Shown: positions 43,072 to 52,619, counted from the stretch's first letter. The stretch: DNA of 64,000 nucleotides from Paenibacillus larvae subsp. larvae (GCF_002003265.1 NZ_CP019687.1:1426001-1490000), one strand, 5' to 3'. Program-made: numbers and translations. The notes: generated by a model from the sequence alone, not told the origin.

Positions 43072-44244
43072 TCACCAATACGTTTTCCACGCCGGATTGT
43101 ACAGCCTGTACAAAGCTTCCATATAGAAATAGTCGCCCCATAAATTTGGTTCGTCCATACCTTTTCCTTCCGCATAAGCATAGATGCCATGAAGCAATAT
43201 TCCCTCCATGTCAGGATGTTCTTTGGAAGTCCATCCATTCCGTAAAACAGAAAGCATTCCGATACTTACTCTCACCAGTTTTTCACGATACGCCCCCTTA
43301 GAGAACGCCGCTGTTTCCAAAAGCCCGCATACCGCAATTGCAAGTGCTGAAGTATCGCGCGGTTCATTACTGCCCGCATCAAAAGACAGATCCCAATAAG
43401 GCACAATATCGTCAGGTAAATGAGTTAAAAAATAGTTGGCGATGTCTTCGTAAAGTACAGCAAATTGATCATAGGGACTGTAGCGGTAAACCAGCGGCAG
43501 ACCTGCTACCGCCCAGGCTTGTCCCCGCGCCCAGCACGAATTGTCGCTATATCCCTGGTGCGTTGCCCCATAAGCAGGCATCCCGTTTTCAGGATGAAAG
43601 AAAAAGGTATGATATGTAGACGCATCTTCCCGGACAATCGTGCTGATAAGTGTGCGGAAATGACTCTCCGCAATTTCGCGATATTTGGGGACTCCCGTCT
43701 TATCACTGGTATAGAACAATAGCGGCAGGTTCATCAATGAATCTACAATTAGCCGGTATTCATTGGGATCGTCCAGCCTGCCCCATGCCTGAATAAAACG
43801 GCCTTTTTCCTGATAGCGGGCAGCCAGCTTTTCAGCAGCGGCTACCAGTACCTTCAAAAGCATAGGATCCTGCATTATTTTGTGCCCGGCACCAACGGAA
43901 AGGGTATAAAGGAAACCGATGTCATGATGATCCAGTACAAGATTGAGCTCCAGGCGTTGCTGAAAACTTTGGATATTCTGCAATGCCCTATCGCGAAACG
44001 TATTGTCTTTTGAATATTCATACGCCATCCATAGCATGCCTGTCCAAAACCCGTTCGTCCAGTCATCATTGTCCTTTAGGCGGTATTTCCCGTTAGTGGC
44101 ACATGAGGATGGAAAACGGTTTCCGAATTTTTCAAGCTGCCGCCCCAGCTTTCCGCAAATCCAGTCAAGCTCCTCCCGAATAGCTATTTGACCGAGATGG
44201 TTATGCCGAAACGTTTCTTCCCAAGCGGCTTTTGTATATATCAT
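43072..44244 (-). CDS. Unsaturated glucuronyl hydrolase (GH88)
   Basis: About 390 residues from ATG 44244 (AAGGGGGC upstream). GH88 features include NDDWTNGFWTGMLWMAYEY, the catalytic-Asp segment DHHDIGFLYTLSVGAG, and ARGQAWAVAGLPLVY. It hydrates and releases the unsaturated uronic acid from the disaccharides made by PL8. No signal peptide, so it works in the cytoplasm after uptake. Confidence 0.9.
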   Translation of the reverse strand: MIYTKAAWEETFRHNHLGQIAIREELDWICGKLGRQLEKFGNRFPSSCATNGKYRLKDNDDWTNGFWTGMLWMAYEYSKDNTFRDRALQNIQSFQQRLELNLVLDHHDIGFLYTLSVGAGHKIMQDPMLLKVLVAAAEKLAARYQEKGRFIQAWGRLDDPNEYRLIVDSLMNLPLLFYTSDKTGVPKYREIAESHFRTLISTIVREDASTYHTFFFHPENGMPAYGATHQGYSDNSCWARGQAWAVAGLPLVYRYSPYDQFAVLYEDIANYFLTHLPDDIVPYWDLSFDAGSNEPRDTSALAIAVCGLLETAAFSKGAYREKLVRVSIGMLSVLRNGWTSKEHPDMEGILLHGIYAYAEGKGMDEPNLWGDYFYMEALYRLYNPAWKTYW

Positions 44245-44257
44245 CCTGTTTGCCCCC

Positions 44258-44974
44258 TTACACACGTTGCAGACGATCTTTGTATTTTTCCATCAACTGG
44301 TCATTATAGGTTCTGCCGTACTCTACGTTAGCACTTTTCATGATCGGCGGTTCGATTCCTTTGTCCACCAAAATCTCGATGGCCTGCAATATCACGCTGT
44401 CAAGCAAATACGCCGCTGCGATGGCAGATGTCGGACCAACCTTGATGCCATATTTTTCAATGTTAATGGAACAATCGCCGGGTTCCCCGCAGTTATCCAG
44501 GACGACATCGGCTAATTCGTACAGCTTTTTTCCGCTTGAATGCAAACTTTTCGCCTGACTGGATTCGTTCAAATTGGTCACCGCAATCAATTTGTTCCCT
44601 TTCTCTTTTACATATTGGGCCATATCTATGTGCAAAGGATTTTTGCCTGAATTGGAGATGAAAATAAAGCAATCCTCTTTCCTCCGGTCTACAAGCCGGA
44701 TAAACGTTTCCCCGACGCCTTCAATTACCTCAAACCAGCCGTTAATTCCATAAAACTCTTTTATTGCTTTGGAGTTTACGAATCCCCCTGCTCTTCCAGC
44801 CACTTCTATAGCAGCCGAAAAGGAATGGCCGGAACCGAAAGATTGGATAATGCCCCCTTTCTCTACAGTTTCAGCAACAATCTCAGCAGCCTGCCCGATT
44901 GTTTCCTGCTGTGTGGTGCGAATTTGTTTTAAAATGGTATCTATATTCTCATAAAACGTTTCAACATACCTCAT
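44258..44974 (-). CDS. SIS-domain sugar isomerase-like protein
   Basis: The 238-residue SIS protein shows SFGSGHSFSAAIEVAGRAGG and ISNSGKNPLHIDMAQYVKEKG. It is related to the other SIS protein of the operon but clearly different in sequence. It probably processes a phosphorylated sugar released by GH88. Two SIS proteins in one operon may handle different amino sugars, by inference. Confidence 0.75.
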   Translation of the reverse strand: MRYVETFYENIDTILKQIRTTQQETIGQAAEIVAETVEKGGIIQSFGSGHSFSAAIEVAGRAGGFVNSKAIKEFYGINGWFEVIEGVGETFIRLVDRRKEDCFIFISNSGKNPLHIDMAQYVKEKGNKLIAVTNLNESSQAKSLHSSGKKLYELADVVLDNCGEPGDCSINIEKYGIKVGPTSAIAAAYLLDSVILQAIEILVDKGIEPPIMKSANVEYGRTYNDQLMEKYKDRLQRV

Positions 44975-44993
44975 GGTTATACTCTTATATTCC

Positions 44994-45479
44994 TTAAATT
45001 TTCCTTAAAAATACTTCGATGTCTGTGTCCGGTTCGTCCGGTACCATCTTAGCGGTGACTTTAACACCTTGACTCATCAGTAATTCGATGGATGAAACTT
45101 CTGATGAAGTCATGCTGACGGATTTTTTTATTTGTTTGGTTCCGGGACGGTTGGACATATTTCCAATATTGACCTGTGGGAATTTCAGGCCACGCTCCAT
45201 CATATTTGCTAAAATTTCTGGTGTTTTCACAATCAGTAAGACACGCTGCCCTCTGTAATTGCCGTTTTGGAGATTAGCAACCGCTTTTTCAAATCCAAGA
45301 ATGGAAGTGTTGACACTGGACGGTGCGGCCATTCGTAAAATGGCTTTCTCATTCTCATTTGCCGCTACCTCATCGTCAATAACCATGATGCGGTTTACTT
45401 TAAGGCCGGTAGCCCAACGTGTTGCAACCTGTCCATGGATAAGCCTGTCATCAATACGAATGTGAACGATTCCTTCCAT
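44994..45479 (-). CDS. PTS EIIB, mannose/sorbose family
   Basis: The 161-residue protein has HIRIDDRLIHGQVATRW at the N-terminus, with the phosphorylated His near residue 15, and continues to a typical EIIB-man end. It passes phosphate from EIIA to the incoming sugar at the EIIC/EIID membrane complex. ATG follows AGAGGTG. Confidence 0.9.
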   Translation of the reverse strand: MEGIVHIRIDDRLIHGQVATRWATGLKVNRIMVIDDEVAANENEKAILRMAAPSSVNTSILGFEKAVANLQNGNYRGQRVLLIVKTPEILANMMERGLKFPQVNIGNMSNRPGTKQIKKSVSMTSSEVSSIELLMSQGVKVTAKMVPDEPDTDIEVFLRKI

Positions 45480-45492
45480 TATTTCACACCTC

Positions 45493-46283
45493 TTATGCTA
45501 GAATTTTTAAATTATAAGCGATAATTCCAAATAAAATCAGAATAAAAATGACCCGGGTAGAATTCATTTTCTTCCTTCCAAGCAGCCAGTAGGTAAGAAA
45601 CACGATTAATACGGGTGCAAAAGCAGGCATAATCTGATCCGCTAAATCCTGAACCTTTAGCTTCACATCTCCATTTTGGAACTCATAAGCAAAATTCGCT
45701 TTAATGACCGTAGGAATCAAGGCACCAACAACGGTAATCCCGAGGATATTTGCCGCTTTGGTGATTTTCTTCAGTTTGCCTCCGAACTCGCTAACCAGTT
45801 TAACTCCTTCCCGGTACCCCCCCAGGCGAAGATTCGCATAAATATGAGTCTGAATATTCCGAATAATATCCACAGAACAAGTCCCGCAGGATTTCCCTTT
45901 AGTGCCAAATATGAAGCGATCGATCCGATAATCGTGGTCGGAATAACAAAAAACAATGTATCCCCGATGCCGGCAAGCGGTCCCATCATCCCAGTCTTCA
46001 GCGAAGTGATTGTATCCTTTGCAGCGATTCCTTTTTCTTTTTCCAGTGCTGTGTTAACTCCAAGGATAACCGGTGCGGTTGAGTTATTTGTATTAAAAAA
46101 CTGAAGGTGATTCATTGCCGCCTCTTTCTTTTCTTCCTCGTCCTTATAAACCGATTCCAACATGGGGTACATACTGTAATAATAGCCGAGACCCTGCATT
46201 TTCTCGTAGTTCCAGCCGGCCTGCCCGAAAAAATACCAGCGCCAGAAAGATTTATTCAGACCCCGGTCCAACACTTTACTCAT
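45493..46283 (-). pseudogene. PTS EIID, mannose family, frameshifted at a G7 tract
   Basis: The first frame (from 46283) encodes EIID (SFWRWYFFGQAGWNYEKMQG, GPLAGIGDTLFFVIPTTIIG) as far as MRIFAWGG. The rest (YREGVKLVSEFGGKLKKITK and the C-terminal helices to 45493) is in the next frame. The switch is at seven G on the coding strand (C at 45817-45823); eight G would restore one 263-residue protein. It could be a true defect, a reversible phase-variable tract or a sequencing error. Without EIID the transporter should not work. Confidence 0.8.
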
Positions 46284-47061
46284 CGCCCATACCTCCGCTT
46301 CCTGTCAGTGCTTCTTCTTTCTCCTTACTGAACATTTGGAAGAAAATCATCGCCAGTGCAAGCCCGACCAGTGCCGCCCCCAATACAGATACTTTTAAAT
46401 AAGCAGCGATGAAAAAACCGATAATCAGAAACGCGAAATTCGCTTTCACAGGCAAATAGCGAAGCAGGATGGCAATACCAAGTGCCGGCAAAATCTTACC
46501 CGCCGTCTGCAAACCGCTCATTAACCAGGCCGGAATACCCTCCACAATTTGCTGGACAAATGCCGATCCGAATACCAGTGCAAGGAATACGGGAATCATT
46601 CTGGAAAGGGAGGTCGGAACCAGTCCCCACAAGTTCATCCGGGACGCTTTTTTCAAATTGCCGCTTTCCACTAATTTCTCGGCACGATGCTGGAAAAAGG
46701 TATTGGTGAAACGTGCAAAAACATCAAGCTGTACCATCAGCAATCCGATTGGGATCGCCAGTGTTGCCCCAAACTCGGCCCCCTTACCGCTTAAAACCGC
46801 AAAGGTAGTTCCAAGCAACGCTCCGGTCATATAATCCGGAATGGATGCTCCGCCAAAATTTCCTACGCCAAGAACCAGCAAGTTTAAAGTACCTCCGACA
46901 ATCATTCCTGTTTGGATATCCCCTAAAACAAGTCCTGCAAAAAAACCTGCCATCGTCGGTTTAACAAATCCAAACGTTGTATTATTGCCGTCATAAATCG
47001 CAAATGCTGAATAGAGAGTCAAAAGAAGAATTTGCCACCATTCAATCGTTGTCATGTTCAC
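46276..47061 (-). CDS. PTS EIIC, mannose/sorbose family
   Basis: The 261-residue integral membrane protein is rich in hydrophobic helices (TTFGFVKPTMAGFFAGLVLG, GGTLNLLVLGVGNFGGASIP). It forms the sugar channel with EIID, whose start it overlaps by eight bases. Substrate inferred from neighbours: unsaturated glycosaminoglycan disaccharides. Confidence 0.85.
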   Translation of the reverse strand: MNMTTIEWWQILLLTLYSAFAIYDGNNTTFGFVKPTMAGFFAGLVLGDIQTGMIVGGTLNLLVLGVGNFGGASIPDYMTGALLGTTFAVLSGKGAEFGATLAIPIGLLMVQLDVFARFTNTFFQHRAEKLVESGNLKKASRMNLWGLVPTSLSRMIPVFLALVFGSAFVQQIVEGIPAWLMSGLQTAGKILPALGIAILLRYLPVKANFAFLIIGFFIAAYLKVSVLGAALVGLALAMIFFQMFSKEKEEALTGSGGMGDE

Positions 47062-47066
47062 AGCTC

Positions 47067-47495
47067 CTATTCATCTAAATCATGTGCCAATGAAGCCCCC
47101 GGTTCAGGGTATGCAATTCCTTGTTTTCCTGCTTCCAACAACTGGTTTATATCCACATTTTCAAACGAAGTATCCTCTATAGATAGCGCTTCCAAAACTA
47201 TTGCTAAATTATATCCGCTTATAATTTTGACCTTCTTAGTAAGGTCCAGTTTTGTAGTTACCGCCATAGCCTGGTTCATAGGAGTTCCCCCAAGCAGGTC
47301 GGTAAATAGAAGTCCGGATTGTCCTGACTTCTGCCAGCTATTTAATCTGGCTTCTAATTCAGCAGCAAAAGGCAGTACCCCCCCTTCTTCTGTCAATTCC
47401 AGCCAAAAAAGCTGTTCTTGCGGGCCAATGATCATCCGAACCGCTTTTACAAGACCGCTTGCCATGCCTTCATGTGAAACAACTAAAACATTCAT
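47067..47495 (-). CDS. PTS EIIA, mannose family
   Basis: About 142 residues from ATG 47495 (GGTGGAG upstream; the ATG at 47513 is less likely). MNVLVVSHEGMASGL carries the phosphorylated His at residue 8, and FTDLLGGTPMNQA is characteristic. It takes phosphate from HPr and gives it to EIIB. Confidence 0.9.
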   Translation of the reverse strand: MNVLVVSHEGMASGLVKAVRMIIGPQEQLFWLELTEEGGVLPFAAELEARLNSWQKSGQSGLLFTDLLGGTPMNQAMAVTTKLDLTKKVKIISGYNLAIVLEALSIEDTSFENVDINQLLEAGKQGIAYPEPGASLAHDLDE

Positions 47496-47509
47496 GTCTC
47501 CACCACTCT

Positions 47510-48214
47510 TCATACAGATTCAATTTTGACGCTGAAATAATCCCACCGCTTATAGCTTTCTATATATTCAGCAACTCTGCCGTCAAAAAGATAAGTATGC
47601 CGCCTTACAAAAGCGGAAGGTTCGTTAATGCCGATCTGAAGCAATTCACTTTCTTCCTTCGGTGTAGGGAAACAAATCTCCGTCAATTCTTCGGAATTAG
47701 CCTGAAACAAATTAATGCCCGTATATTCTCGGATTTTCTCATACACAGAAGTAAAAGCAGACGGGTCAAGCGTGTCTTCTTCTTTAATAAACTCAAGCGG
47801 CACATAGGAATGCTGAAGGATAAACGGCATGCCGTCAATAAGCCGAAGCCGCTTAATCAGATAAAAAGGGGTTTTTGCCGGAAGCTTTAGTTCCTTGGAT
47901 ATTCTTGGATCCGCTATCTTTTCAAGCTGCAATACTTGAACGGACTCTGATTTGTCGCTATATTTTTCCCGTTCTGTAAACTTAACGATTTTCCCTATTC
48001 TGGCCTTTGAAACATAAGTTCCTTTTCCCTGATAGCGGACGAGGTAACCCTCATTTGTCAGTTCCTGAACAGCCCTAATAACCGTAATTGCGCTGACGTT
48101 ATATTCCTTTCTCAATTCAGCTTCACTGTAAAATTTATCTCCAGGCTGAAACTGGCCATTTTTAATCTTATAGAGAAGGCTTTGCTTGATTTGCTGATAC
48201 TTGGGAATCGTCAC
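47510..48214 (-). CDS. GntR/HutC-family regulator of the polysaccharide operon
   Basis: The 234-residue protein has an N-terminal winged helix (FYSEAELRKEYNVSAITVIR) and a C-terminal UTRA ligand-binding domain (PFYLIKRLRLIDGMPFILQH). Such proteins repress sugar operons until a phosphosugar binds. It is the first gene of the operon, so it is probably autoregulated through the operator at 48242-48253. Confidence 0.85.
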   Translation of the reverse strand: MTIPKYQQIKQSLLYKIKNGQFQPGDKFYSEAELRKEYNVSAITVIRAVQELTNEGYLVRYQGKGTYVSKARIGKIVKFTEREKYSDKSESVQVLQLEKIADPRISKELKLPAKTPFYLIKRLRLIDGMPFILQHSYVPLEFIKEEDTLDPSAFTSVYEKIREYTGINLFQANSEELTEICFPTPKEESELLQIGINEPSAFVRRHTYLFDGRVAEYIESYKRWDYFSVKIESV

Positions 48215-48241
48215 TTTATCACCCCTTTATATGTTAATAGG

Positions 48242-48303
48242 TTAATATATTAAGTTGATAAAAAAATAGTAGCATATCATTTTTGATTGTGCAAGCGTTT
48301 TTT
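48242..48303 (-). promoter_or_regulatory. Promoter, GntR operator and possible cre site of the polysaccharide operon
   Basis: Leftward promoter: TTGCAC (48289-48294), 17 bases, TACTAT (48266-48271). Just downstream lies the palindrome TTAATATATTAA (48242-48253) beside a second TTAATA half, a likely GntR site. TGCAAGCGTTTTTT (48290-48303), overlapping the -35 box, resembles the CcpA cre consensus with two mismatches, so glucose repression is possible. Confidence 0.5.
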
Positions 48304-48426
48304 TAATCGTATTGCCTCCTCTCTTTCCAAATTCGGCTGGAGATATGTTATGATAAATATTACATAAAGTTTAGTAAGACTCCTGTCTTGGACAACTTCA
48401 ATTTAGATATGCAAAGGATGAGGAAT

Positions 48427-49050
48427 ATGACATTTTCCGGGTTTACCCCTTCCGATTTTGATACATTCACCATAGAAGGTTTAGATGAAAGAATGAAGGC
48501 CATCCGGGAGAGGATTCAGCCTAAATTCAAGGAGCTTGGGGAACTGCTTTGTGATGACCTGGCCATGATGGCAGGAAATGAAATGTTTGTTCATATTGCC
48601 AAGCATGCAAGGCGTACGGTCAATCCGCCCAAAGATACCTGGATGGCCTTTTGCCATAACAAACGGGGATATAAACAGCACCCCCACTTTCAGATCGGGC
48701 TTTTTGACGATCATGTTTTTGTCTGGCTTGCCTTTATTTATGAGCTCCCTGATAAGAAAAAAATAGCTTCATCATTCCTTCAACATTTGGATGACGTACG
48801 CCGCCAGATACCGGAGGATTATGTTTTGTCTTTCGACCATATGAAGAAAGATGCAGTACGCGCCGGAGACCTTGATCAGGAAGCATATGAACAGGCGCTT
48901 GTCCGTTTCCGGGATGTAAAGAAAGCGGAATTACTTATTGGCCGCCATTTTGCTGTTCATGATCCTGTACTTCAGGACGGTGAGCGTTTTATGGAAACAG
49001 CAAAGATGATTTTTGAACAGCTCATGCCGCTGTATAAACTTGCTTTTTAG
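48427..49050 (+). CDS. DUF1054 family protein (YktB-like)
   Basis: About 207 residues starting MTFSGFTPSDFDTF at ATG 48427, preceded by GATGAGG; the ORF can be extended upstream but without a ribosome site. The sequence (PKDTWMAFCHNKRGYKQHPH) matches the conserved YktB family of Bacillales, whose function is unknown. Confidence 0.75.
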   Translation: MTFSGFTPSDFDTFTIEGLDERMKAIRERIQPKFKELGELLCDDLAMMAGNEMFVHIAKHARRTVNPPKDTWMAFCHNKRGYKQHPHFQIGLFDDHVFVWLAFIYELPDKKKIASSFLQHLDDVRRQIPEDYVLSFDHMKKDAVRAGDLDQEAYEQALVRFRDVKKAELLIGRHFAVHDPVLQDGERFMETAKMIFEQLMPLYKLAF

Positions 49051-49561
49051 CCCATTTTCCCTTCCTATTGGGCTTAGTCTTCAGAAAAAATTTAGGTTAT
49101 CCTAAGGTTATTTTAAAGTTTGAATCAGAATTTGGTTGTACAATGAGCTTGTCAATGAATAACCCGTCATTGATCAATAGGAATAATCTGAAGGGAGGGC
49201 TGCCAATCTGACTATGATACCTGCTTGCGCGGTAAGACTTCACTGCAGCTGCGCAGCCATATCTTGATGATGAATTTGAGTCATGTGTATGAAATTGAAT
49301 GTTTAGAGCATAGCGCCTTGACGTCCTGTTGGAACCGTCAATCAGATACGTCATGTTTATTCTAAGGGAATTCATTCATGCAATAACCATCGTAAACTTC
49401 CGTATGAACGCTGCTCGATAGGGGCAGCTTTTTTTTGGCCAAAACGGGATTCAAGAAATCCCTTTTCAGCCTGAATTGAAAAAAACGTTTGTTCATCATG
49501 GAGCTTCACGGATTTTTGTCCAGATGGAACACTTAGTTGTTAATTATCAACAAAAAGGGTA
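49051..49561. other. Non-coding stretch ending in a rightward terminator
   Basis: A 92-codon leftward ORF here has no ribosome site or recognisable product and is probably spurious. GCTGCTC and GGGCAGC at 49410-49428 plus eight T form a strong rightward terminator. Nothing rightward precedes it except the DUF1054 gene 360 bases earlier, so a small RNA upstream of it is possible. Confidence 0.35.
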
Positions 49562-50845
49562 TTATGCCGCAGAAAGCCTTGTCTGTTTGGAGGAAATCCT
49601 CCACCCCAGGATTAAAAGAACAAGCAGTGAAAACCCGCTGGTAATGAAAGGGACATGATAGTTAAACAGATCCCATAACTTACCGGAAATAATCGGGCCG
49701 ACAATCATCCCTAATCCTTCAATCGTAAGAAAAAACCCCCAAACTACCCCTCTTTTCTCGGGAGGAACTGCACTTGCTATCAGGGCATTCCACGACGGAA
49801 TAATCATTGCGTAGCCAAGGCCTAGTGCAATGACAAGAACATAAATCAGAGTCATGTTTGGCATAAACGTAATAGCCATTAATGAAGCGGAGCTGATGAT
49901 TAAACCGGCAGTTAAGAACCATGTTGTACCAAATTTGTCCACAAGCTTTCCGACAGGCATCAGCAGCAAAACAATGACCCCTCCTCCCACTACCAGAAAA
50001 AGACTATACTGGTTCGGTGACAGATGCAAGATTTCTCTGGCATAAATCGTGAGAATAGGTGTAAGAATCCCCAAAGCAAATGTTTGAATAAACATGGCGG
50101 GAAATAACAAGCGGCTTACTGCCATCTTGTTCATATCTCTTTTTACTTCTCCCAGGTATTGCCGTACTCGCTCCCATCTTTTACCGGTACCTGTTTTTGG
50201 AGCACTCTGGGTGAGACTTTCTGCAAACTCTACATCATTTTTCGAGATCACGTTTTTCCTGATCTGGTTCGGCAGGAAGAATGCAATCAAGACTACAAGC
50301 CCCATGCTGATGAGCAGGAGCCAAAAAGCCTTTGTATAAGAGTTATCCGAAATGAAAAAGTTGATAATAACCGGCCCAAGACCTGTTCCTGAGAGCCAAG
50401 CCATATAGACCACGCTCATTACTACACCTTTGGCTTTCTCCCCCGCTACTTCAGTAGTCCCTGAAATAACAGCGGGCCAAAGAGGAGCCGTCCCGATACC
50501 CAACAGAGCACAAGCCAGAATAATCCATCCATATTGGGTAAGAGTAGCCATCATCACCACAGATCCGAATGTACATATGACCCCCGTAAGCATGCTAATA
50601 CGGTATCCGAATTTATCGATAAACCAACCGACAGGGGTCCGGAACGCATTATCCCCTATATATTGGGCAGCCAGTGTCCACCCTACAATAAAAGCGGAAG
50701 CTCCAAGAATTGTTTTCATATAAATCGGCAAAATAGTGAGCAAAAGGGCCCCTTTAACGAATTCCACAATAAACATAATCATCAAAAGCTGAATCACAAA
50801 TGGGGAAAATACTTTTCTTCTTCCCTCCATTGTTTCTGTCTGCAC
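49562..50845 (-). CDS. MFS transporter
   Basis: The 427-residue protein has about twelve membrane helices in two halves separated by a charged loop near residues 195-235. MFS-type loops include WFIDKFGYRIS near residue 80 and GKLVDKFGTTW in the second half. It would export or import a small molecule by proton exchange; the substrate cannot be told. Single gene, convergent with the non-coding stretch. Confidence 0.8.
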   Translation of the reverse strand: MQTETMEGRRKVFSPFVIQLLMIMFIVEFVKGALLLTILPIYMKTILGASAFIVGWTLAAQYIGDNAFRTPVGWFIDKFGYRISMLTGVICTFGSVVMMATLTQYGWIILACALLGIGTAPLWPAVISGTTEVAGEKAKGVVMSVVYMAWLSGTGLGPVIINFFISDNSYTKAFWLLLISMGLVVLIAFFLPNQIRKNVISKNDVEFAESLTQSAPKTGTGKRWERVRQYLGEVKRDMNKMAVSRLLFPAMFIQTFALGILTPILTIYAREILHLSPNQYSLFLVVGGGVIVLLLMPVGKLVDKFGTTWFLTAGLIISSASLMAITFMPNMTLIYVLVIALGLGYAMIIPSWNALIASAVPPEKRGVVWGFFLTIEGLGMIVGPIISGKLWDLFNYHVPFITSGFSLLVLLILGWRISSKQTRLSAA

Positions 50846-50928
50846 TTAAGGTCCTCCTCTATATCCCTGTTTTTAGCCTTACTTTTTTATCTTTTACGAA
50901 AATGGAACAAACTATTTTTCAAAAACGC

Positions 50929-50956
50929 TTGCATGTCTGTGCTAATTTGATATACT
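50929..50956 (+). promoter_or_regulatory. Promoter of the decarboxylase gene
   Basis: TTGCAT (50929-50934), 16 bases, TATACT (50951-50956), about 50 bases before the gene. AAAAACGCTTGCA here repeats the cre-like sequence of the GntR promoter in inverse orientation. Confidence 0.45.
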
Positions 50957-51006
50957 CTTCTTTGTTTTAATTTTTTGAATCCAAATAGAAGGGAAGAGAT
51001 GTTCAG

Positions 51007-52476
51007 ATGGATCATCATCGCACTCCCCTGTTTTCCGCATTAAAACGGCATGCGGAGAAGAGACCGATACAATTCCACATCCCCGGCCATAAGACAGGAG
51101 TAGGCATGGACCCGGAATTTCGGGCTTTTATGGGCAAGCAAGCCTTGTCCATAGATCTCATTAATATAGCACCCCTTGATGACTTGCATCAACCGTCCGG
51201 TGTTATAGAGGAAGCTCAGAAGTTGGCAGCGGACGCATTCGGCGCTGATCATACCTACTTCTCAGTACAGGGGACAAGCGGTGCTATTATGACCATGATT
51301 ATGTCCGTCTGCAATGAAGGCGATAAGATTATCGTCCCCCGTAATGTTCATAAATCCATTATGGCAGCAATTATTTTTGCCGGGGTAAAACCGATCTTTA
51401 TTCAGCCGGTCCGTGATGAAAATCTTGGTATTGACCATGGAATAACAACCCGTTCACTCAAGCGGGCTCTTGAAAAACATCCGGATGCAAAAGCCGTGCT
51501 GGTTATCAATCCAACTTATTATGGAGTAGTCACTCATTTGGAGGAAATTGTAGAACTTGTCCACAGCTACGATATACCTGTTCTTGTAGACGAGGCCCAT
51601 GGTGTGCTAATTCATTTTCACGACCAGTTGCCGATGTCCGCTATGCAAGCGGGGGCTGATATGGCTGCTACCAGTGTTCATAAGCTCGGCGGTTCTTTAA
51701 CCCAAAGTTCAGTATTGAATGTGCAAGGCCCAAGAGTAAATCACAAACGCATTCAGACTATTATGAGCATGCTAACTACCACCTCGACTTCTTATATCCT
51801 TCTGGCTTCCCTGGATACAGCAAGGCGGCAGCTGGCTCTTCACGGTCATAACTTAGCAGAACGTACCACTAAGCTGGCTCAAAAAGCAAGACAAGCCATA
51901 AATGAAATACCGGGTTTGTACTGTTTCGGAGAAGAAATTCTCGGCTCGGAAGCTACCTTTTATTACGACCCTACGAAAGTTACCATTCACGTCCGCCATC
52001 TTGGATTAACCGGATATGACGTCGAGAATTGGCTGCGTGATCATTACAATATAGAGGTCGAGCTCAGCGATATGTATAACATTCTTTGCTTAATTACCCC
52101 CGGTGATACCGATGAGAACATTGACATACTGCTTAAAGCATTGACTGAACTGGCGGAAAGTTACTATAAGAAAAATACAGCTAACGAGTTGATTATTAAG
52201 ATCCCGGAGATCCCTCAGCTTTCCCTTACACCCCGGAATGCTTTTTATGGAGATACGGAAATTGTCCCCTTCAAGGAATCCGCGGGACGTATTATCGCCG
52301 AATTCATCTATGTATATCCCCCAGGAATCCCTATTCTTCTACCGGGGGAGGTCATATCCCAGGAAAATATCGATTATATCACCGAACATGTCGATGTGGG
52401 TCTGCCCGTTAAGGGACCGGAAGACAGGAGCTGCAGAAACGTAAAAGTAATCGTCGAAACTGAAGCGATTTTCTAA
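51007..52476 (+). CDS. speA: Orn/Lys/Arg decarboxylase (arginine decarboxylase SpeA-like)
   Basis: This 489-residue PLP enzyme of the short Firmicute type has RPIQFHIPGHKTG near the start, HKSIMAAIIFAG, LVDEAHGVLIHFH, and the PLP-binding Lys in TSVHKLGGSLTQSS near 225. It matches B. subtilis SpeA in length; its product would be agmatine for polyamine synthesis, though lysine as substrate cannot be excluded. A terminator follows at about 52491-52518. Confidence 0.8.
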   Translation: MDHHRTPLFSALKRHAEKRPIQFHIPGHKTGVGMDPEFRAFMGKQALSIDLINIAPLDDLHQPSGVIEEAQKLAADAFGADHTYFSVQGTSGAIMTMIMSVCNEGDKIIVPRNVHKSIMAAIIFAGVKPIFIQPVRDENLGIDHGITTRSLKRALEKHPDAKAVLVINPTYYGVVTHLEEIVELVHSYDIPVLVDEAHGVLIHFHDQLPMSAMQAGADMAATSVHKLGGSLTQSSVLNVQGPRVNHKRIQTIMSMLTTTSTSYILLASLDTARRQLALHGHNLAERTTKLAQKARQAINEIPGLYCFGEEILGSEATFYYDPTKVTIHVRHLGLTGYDVENWLRDHYNIEVELSDMYNILCLITPGDTDENIDILLKALTELAESYYKKNTANELIIKIPEIPQLSLTPRNAFYGDTEIVPFKESAGRIIAEFIYVYPPGIPILLPGEVISQENIDYITEHVDVGLPVKGPEDRSCRNVKVIVETEAIF

Positions 52477-52490
52477 AAGAAATCCGTAAG

Positions 52491-52518
52491 GAACCGGAAA
52501 CTACCGGTTTCTCTTCTT
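52491..52518 (+). terminator. Terminator of the decarboxylase gene
   Basis: AACCGG and CCGGTT around AAACTA, followed by T-rich sequence. Confidence 0.55.
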
Positions 52519-52619
52519 TTTAATAATCCTGAAAGCGGTTGCCAATCAAGACGGCGTAGTGGTATCATAATCTACATAAAATGGTAATCACAACCACAGA
52601 TGGAGGCGGTGTATTCGAC

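Noticed and set aside
43059-43238. 60-residue N-terminal extension of the first SIS protein
   Set aside because: It overlaps the end of the GH88 gene, reads as out-of-frame GH88 sequence, and the ATG at 43058 has a strong ribosome site.
49097-49375. 92-codon leftward ORF
   Set aside because: No ribosome site, Ser/Asn/Arg-rich composition without a pattern, and a rightward terminator beyond it; looks random.
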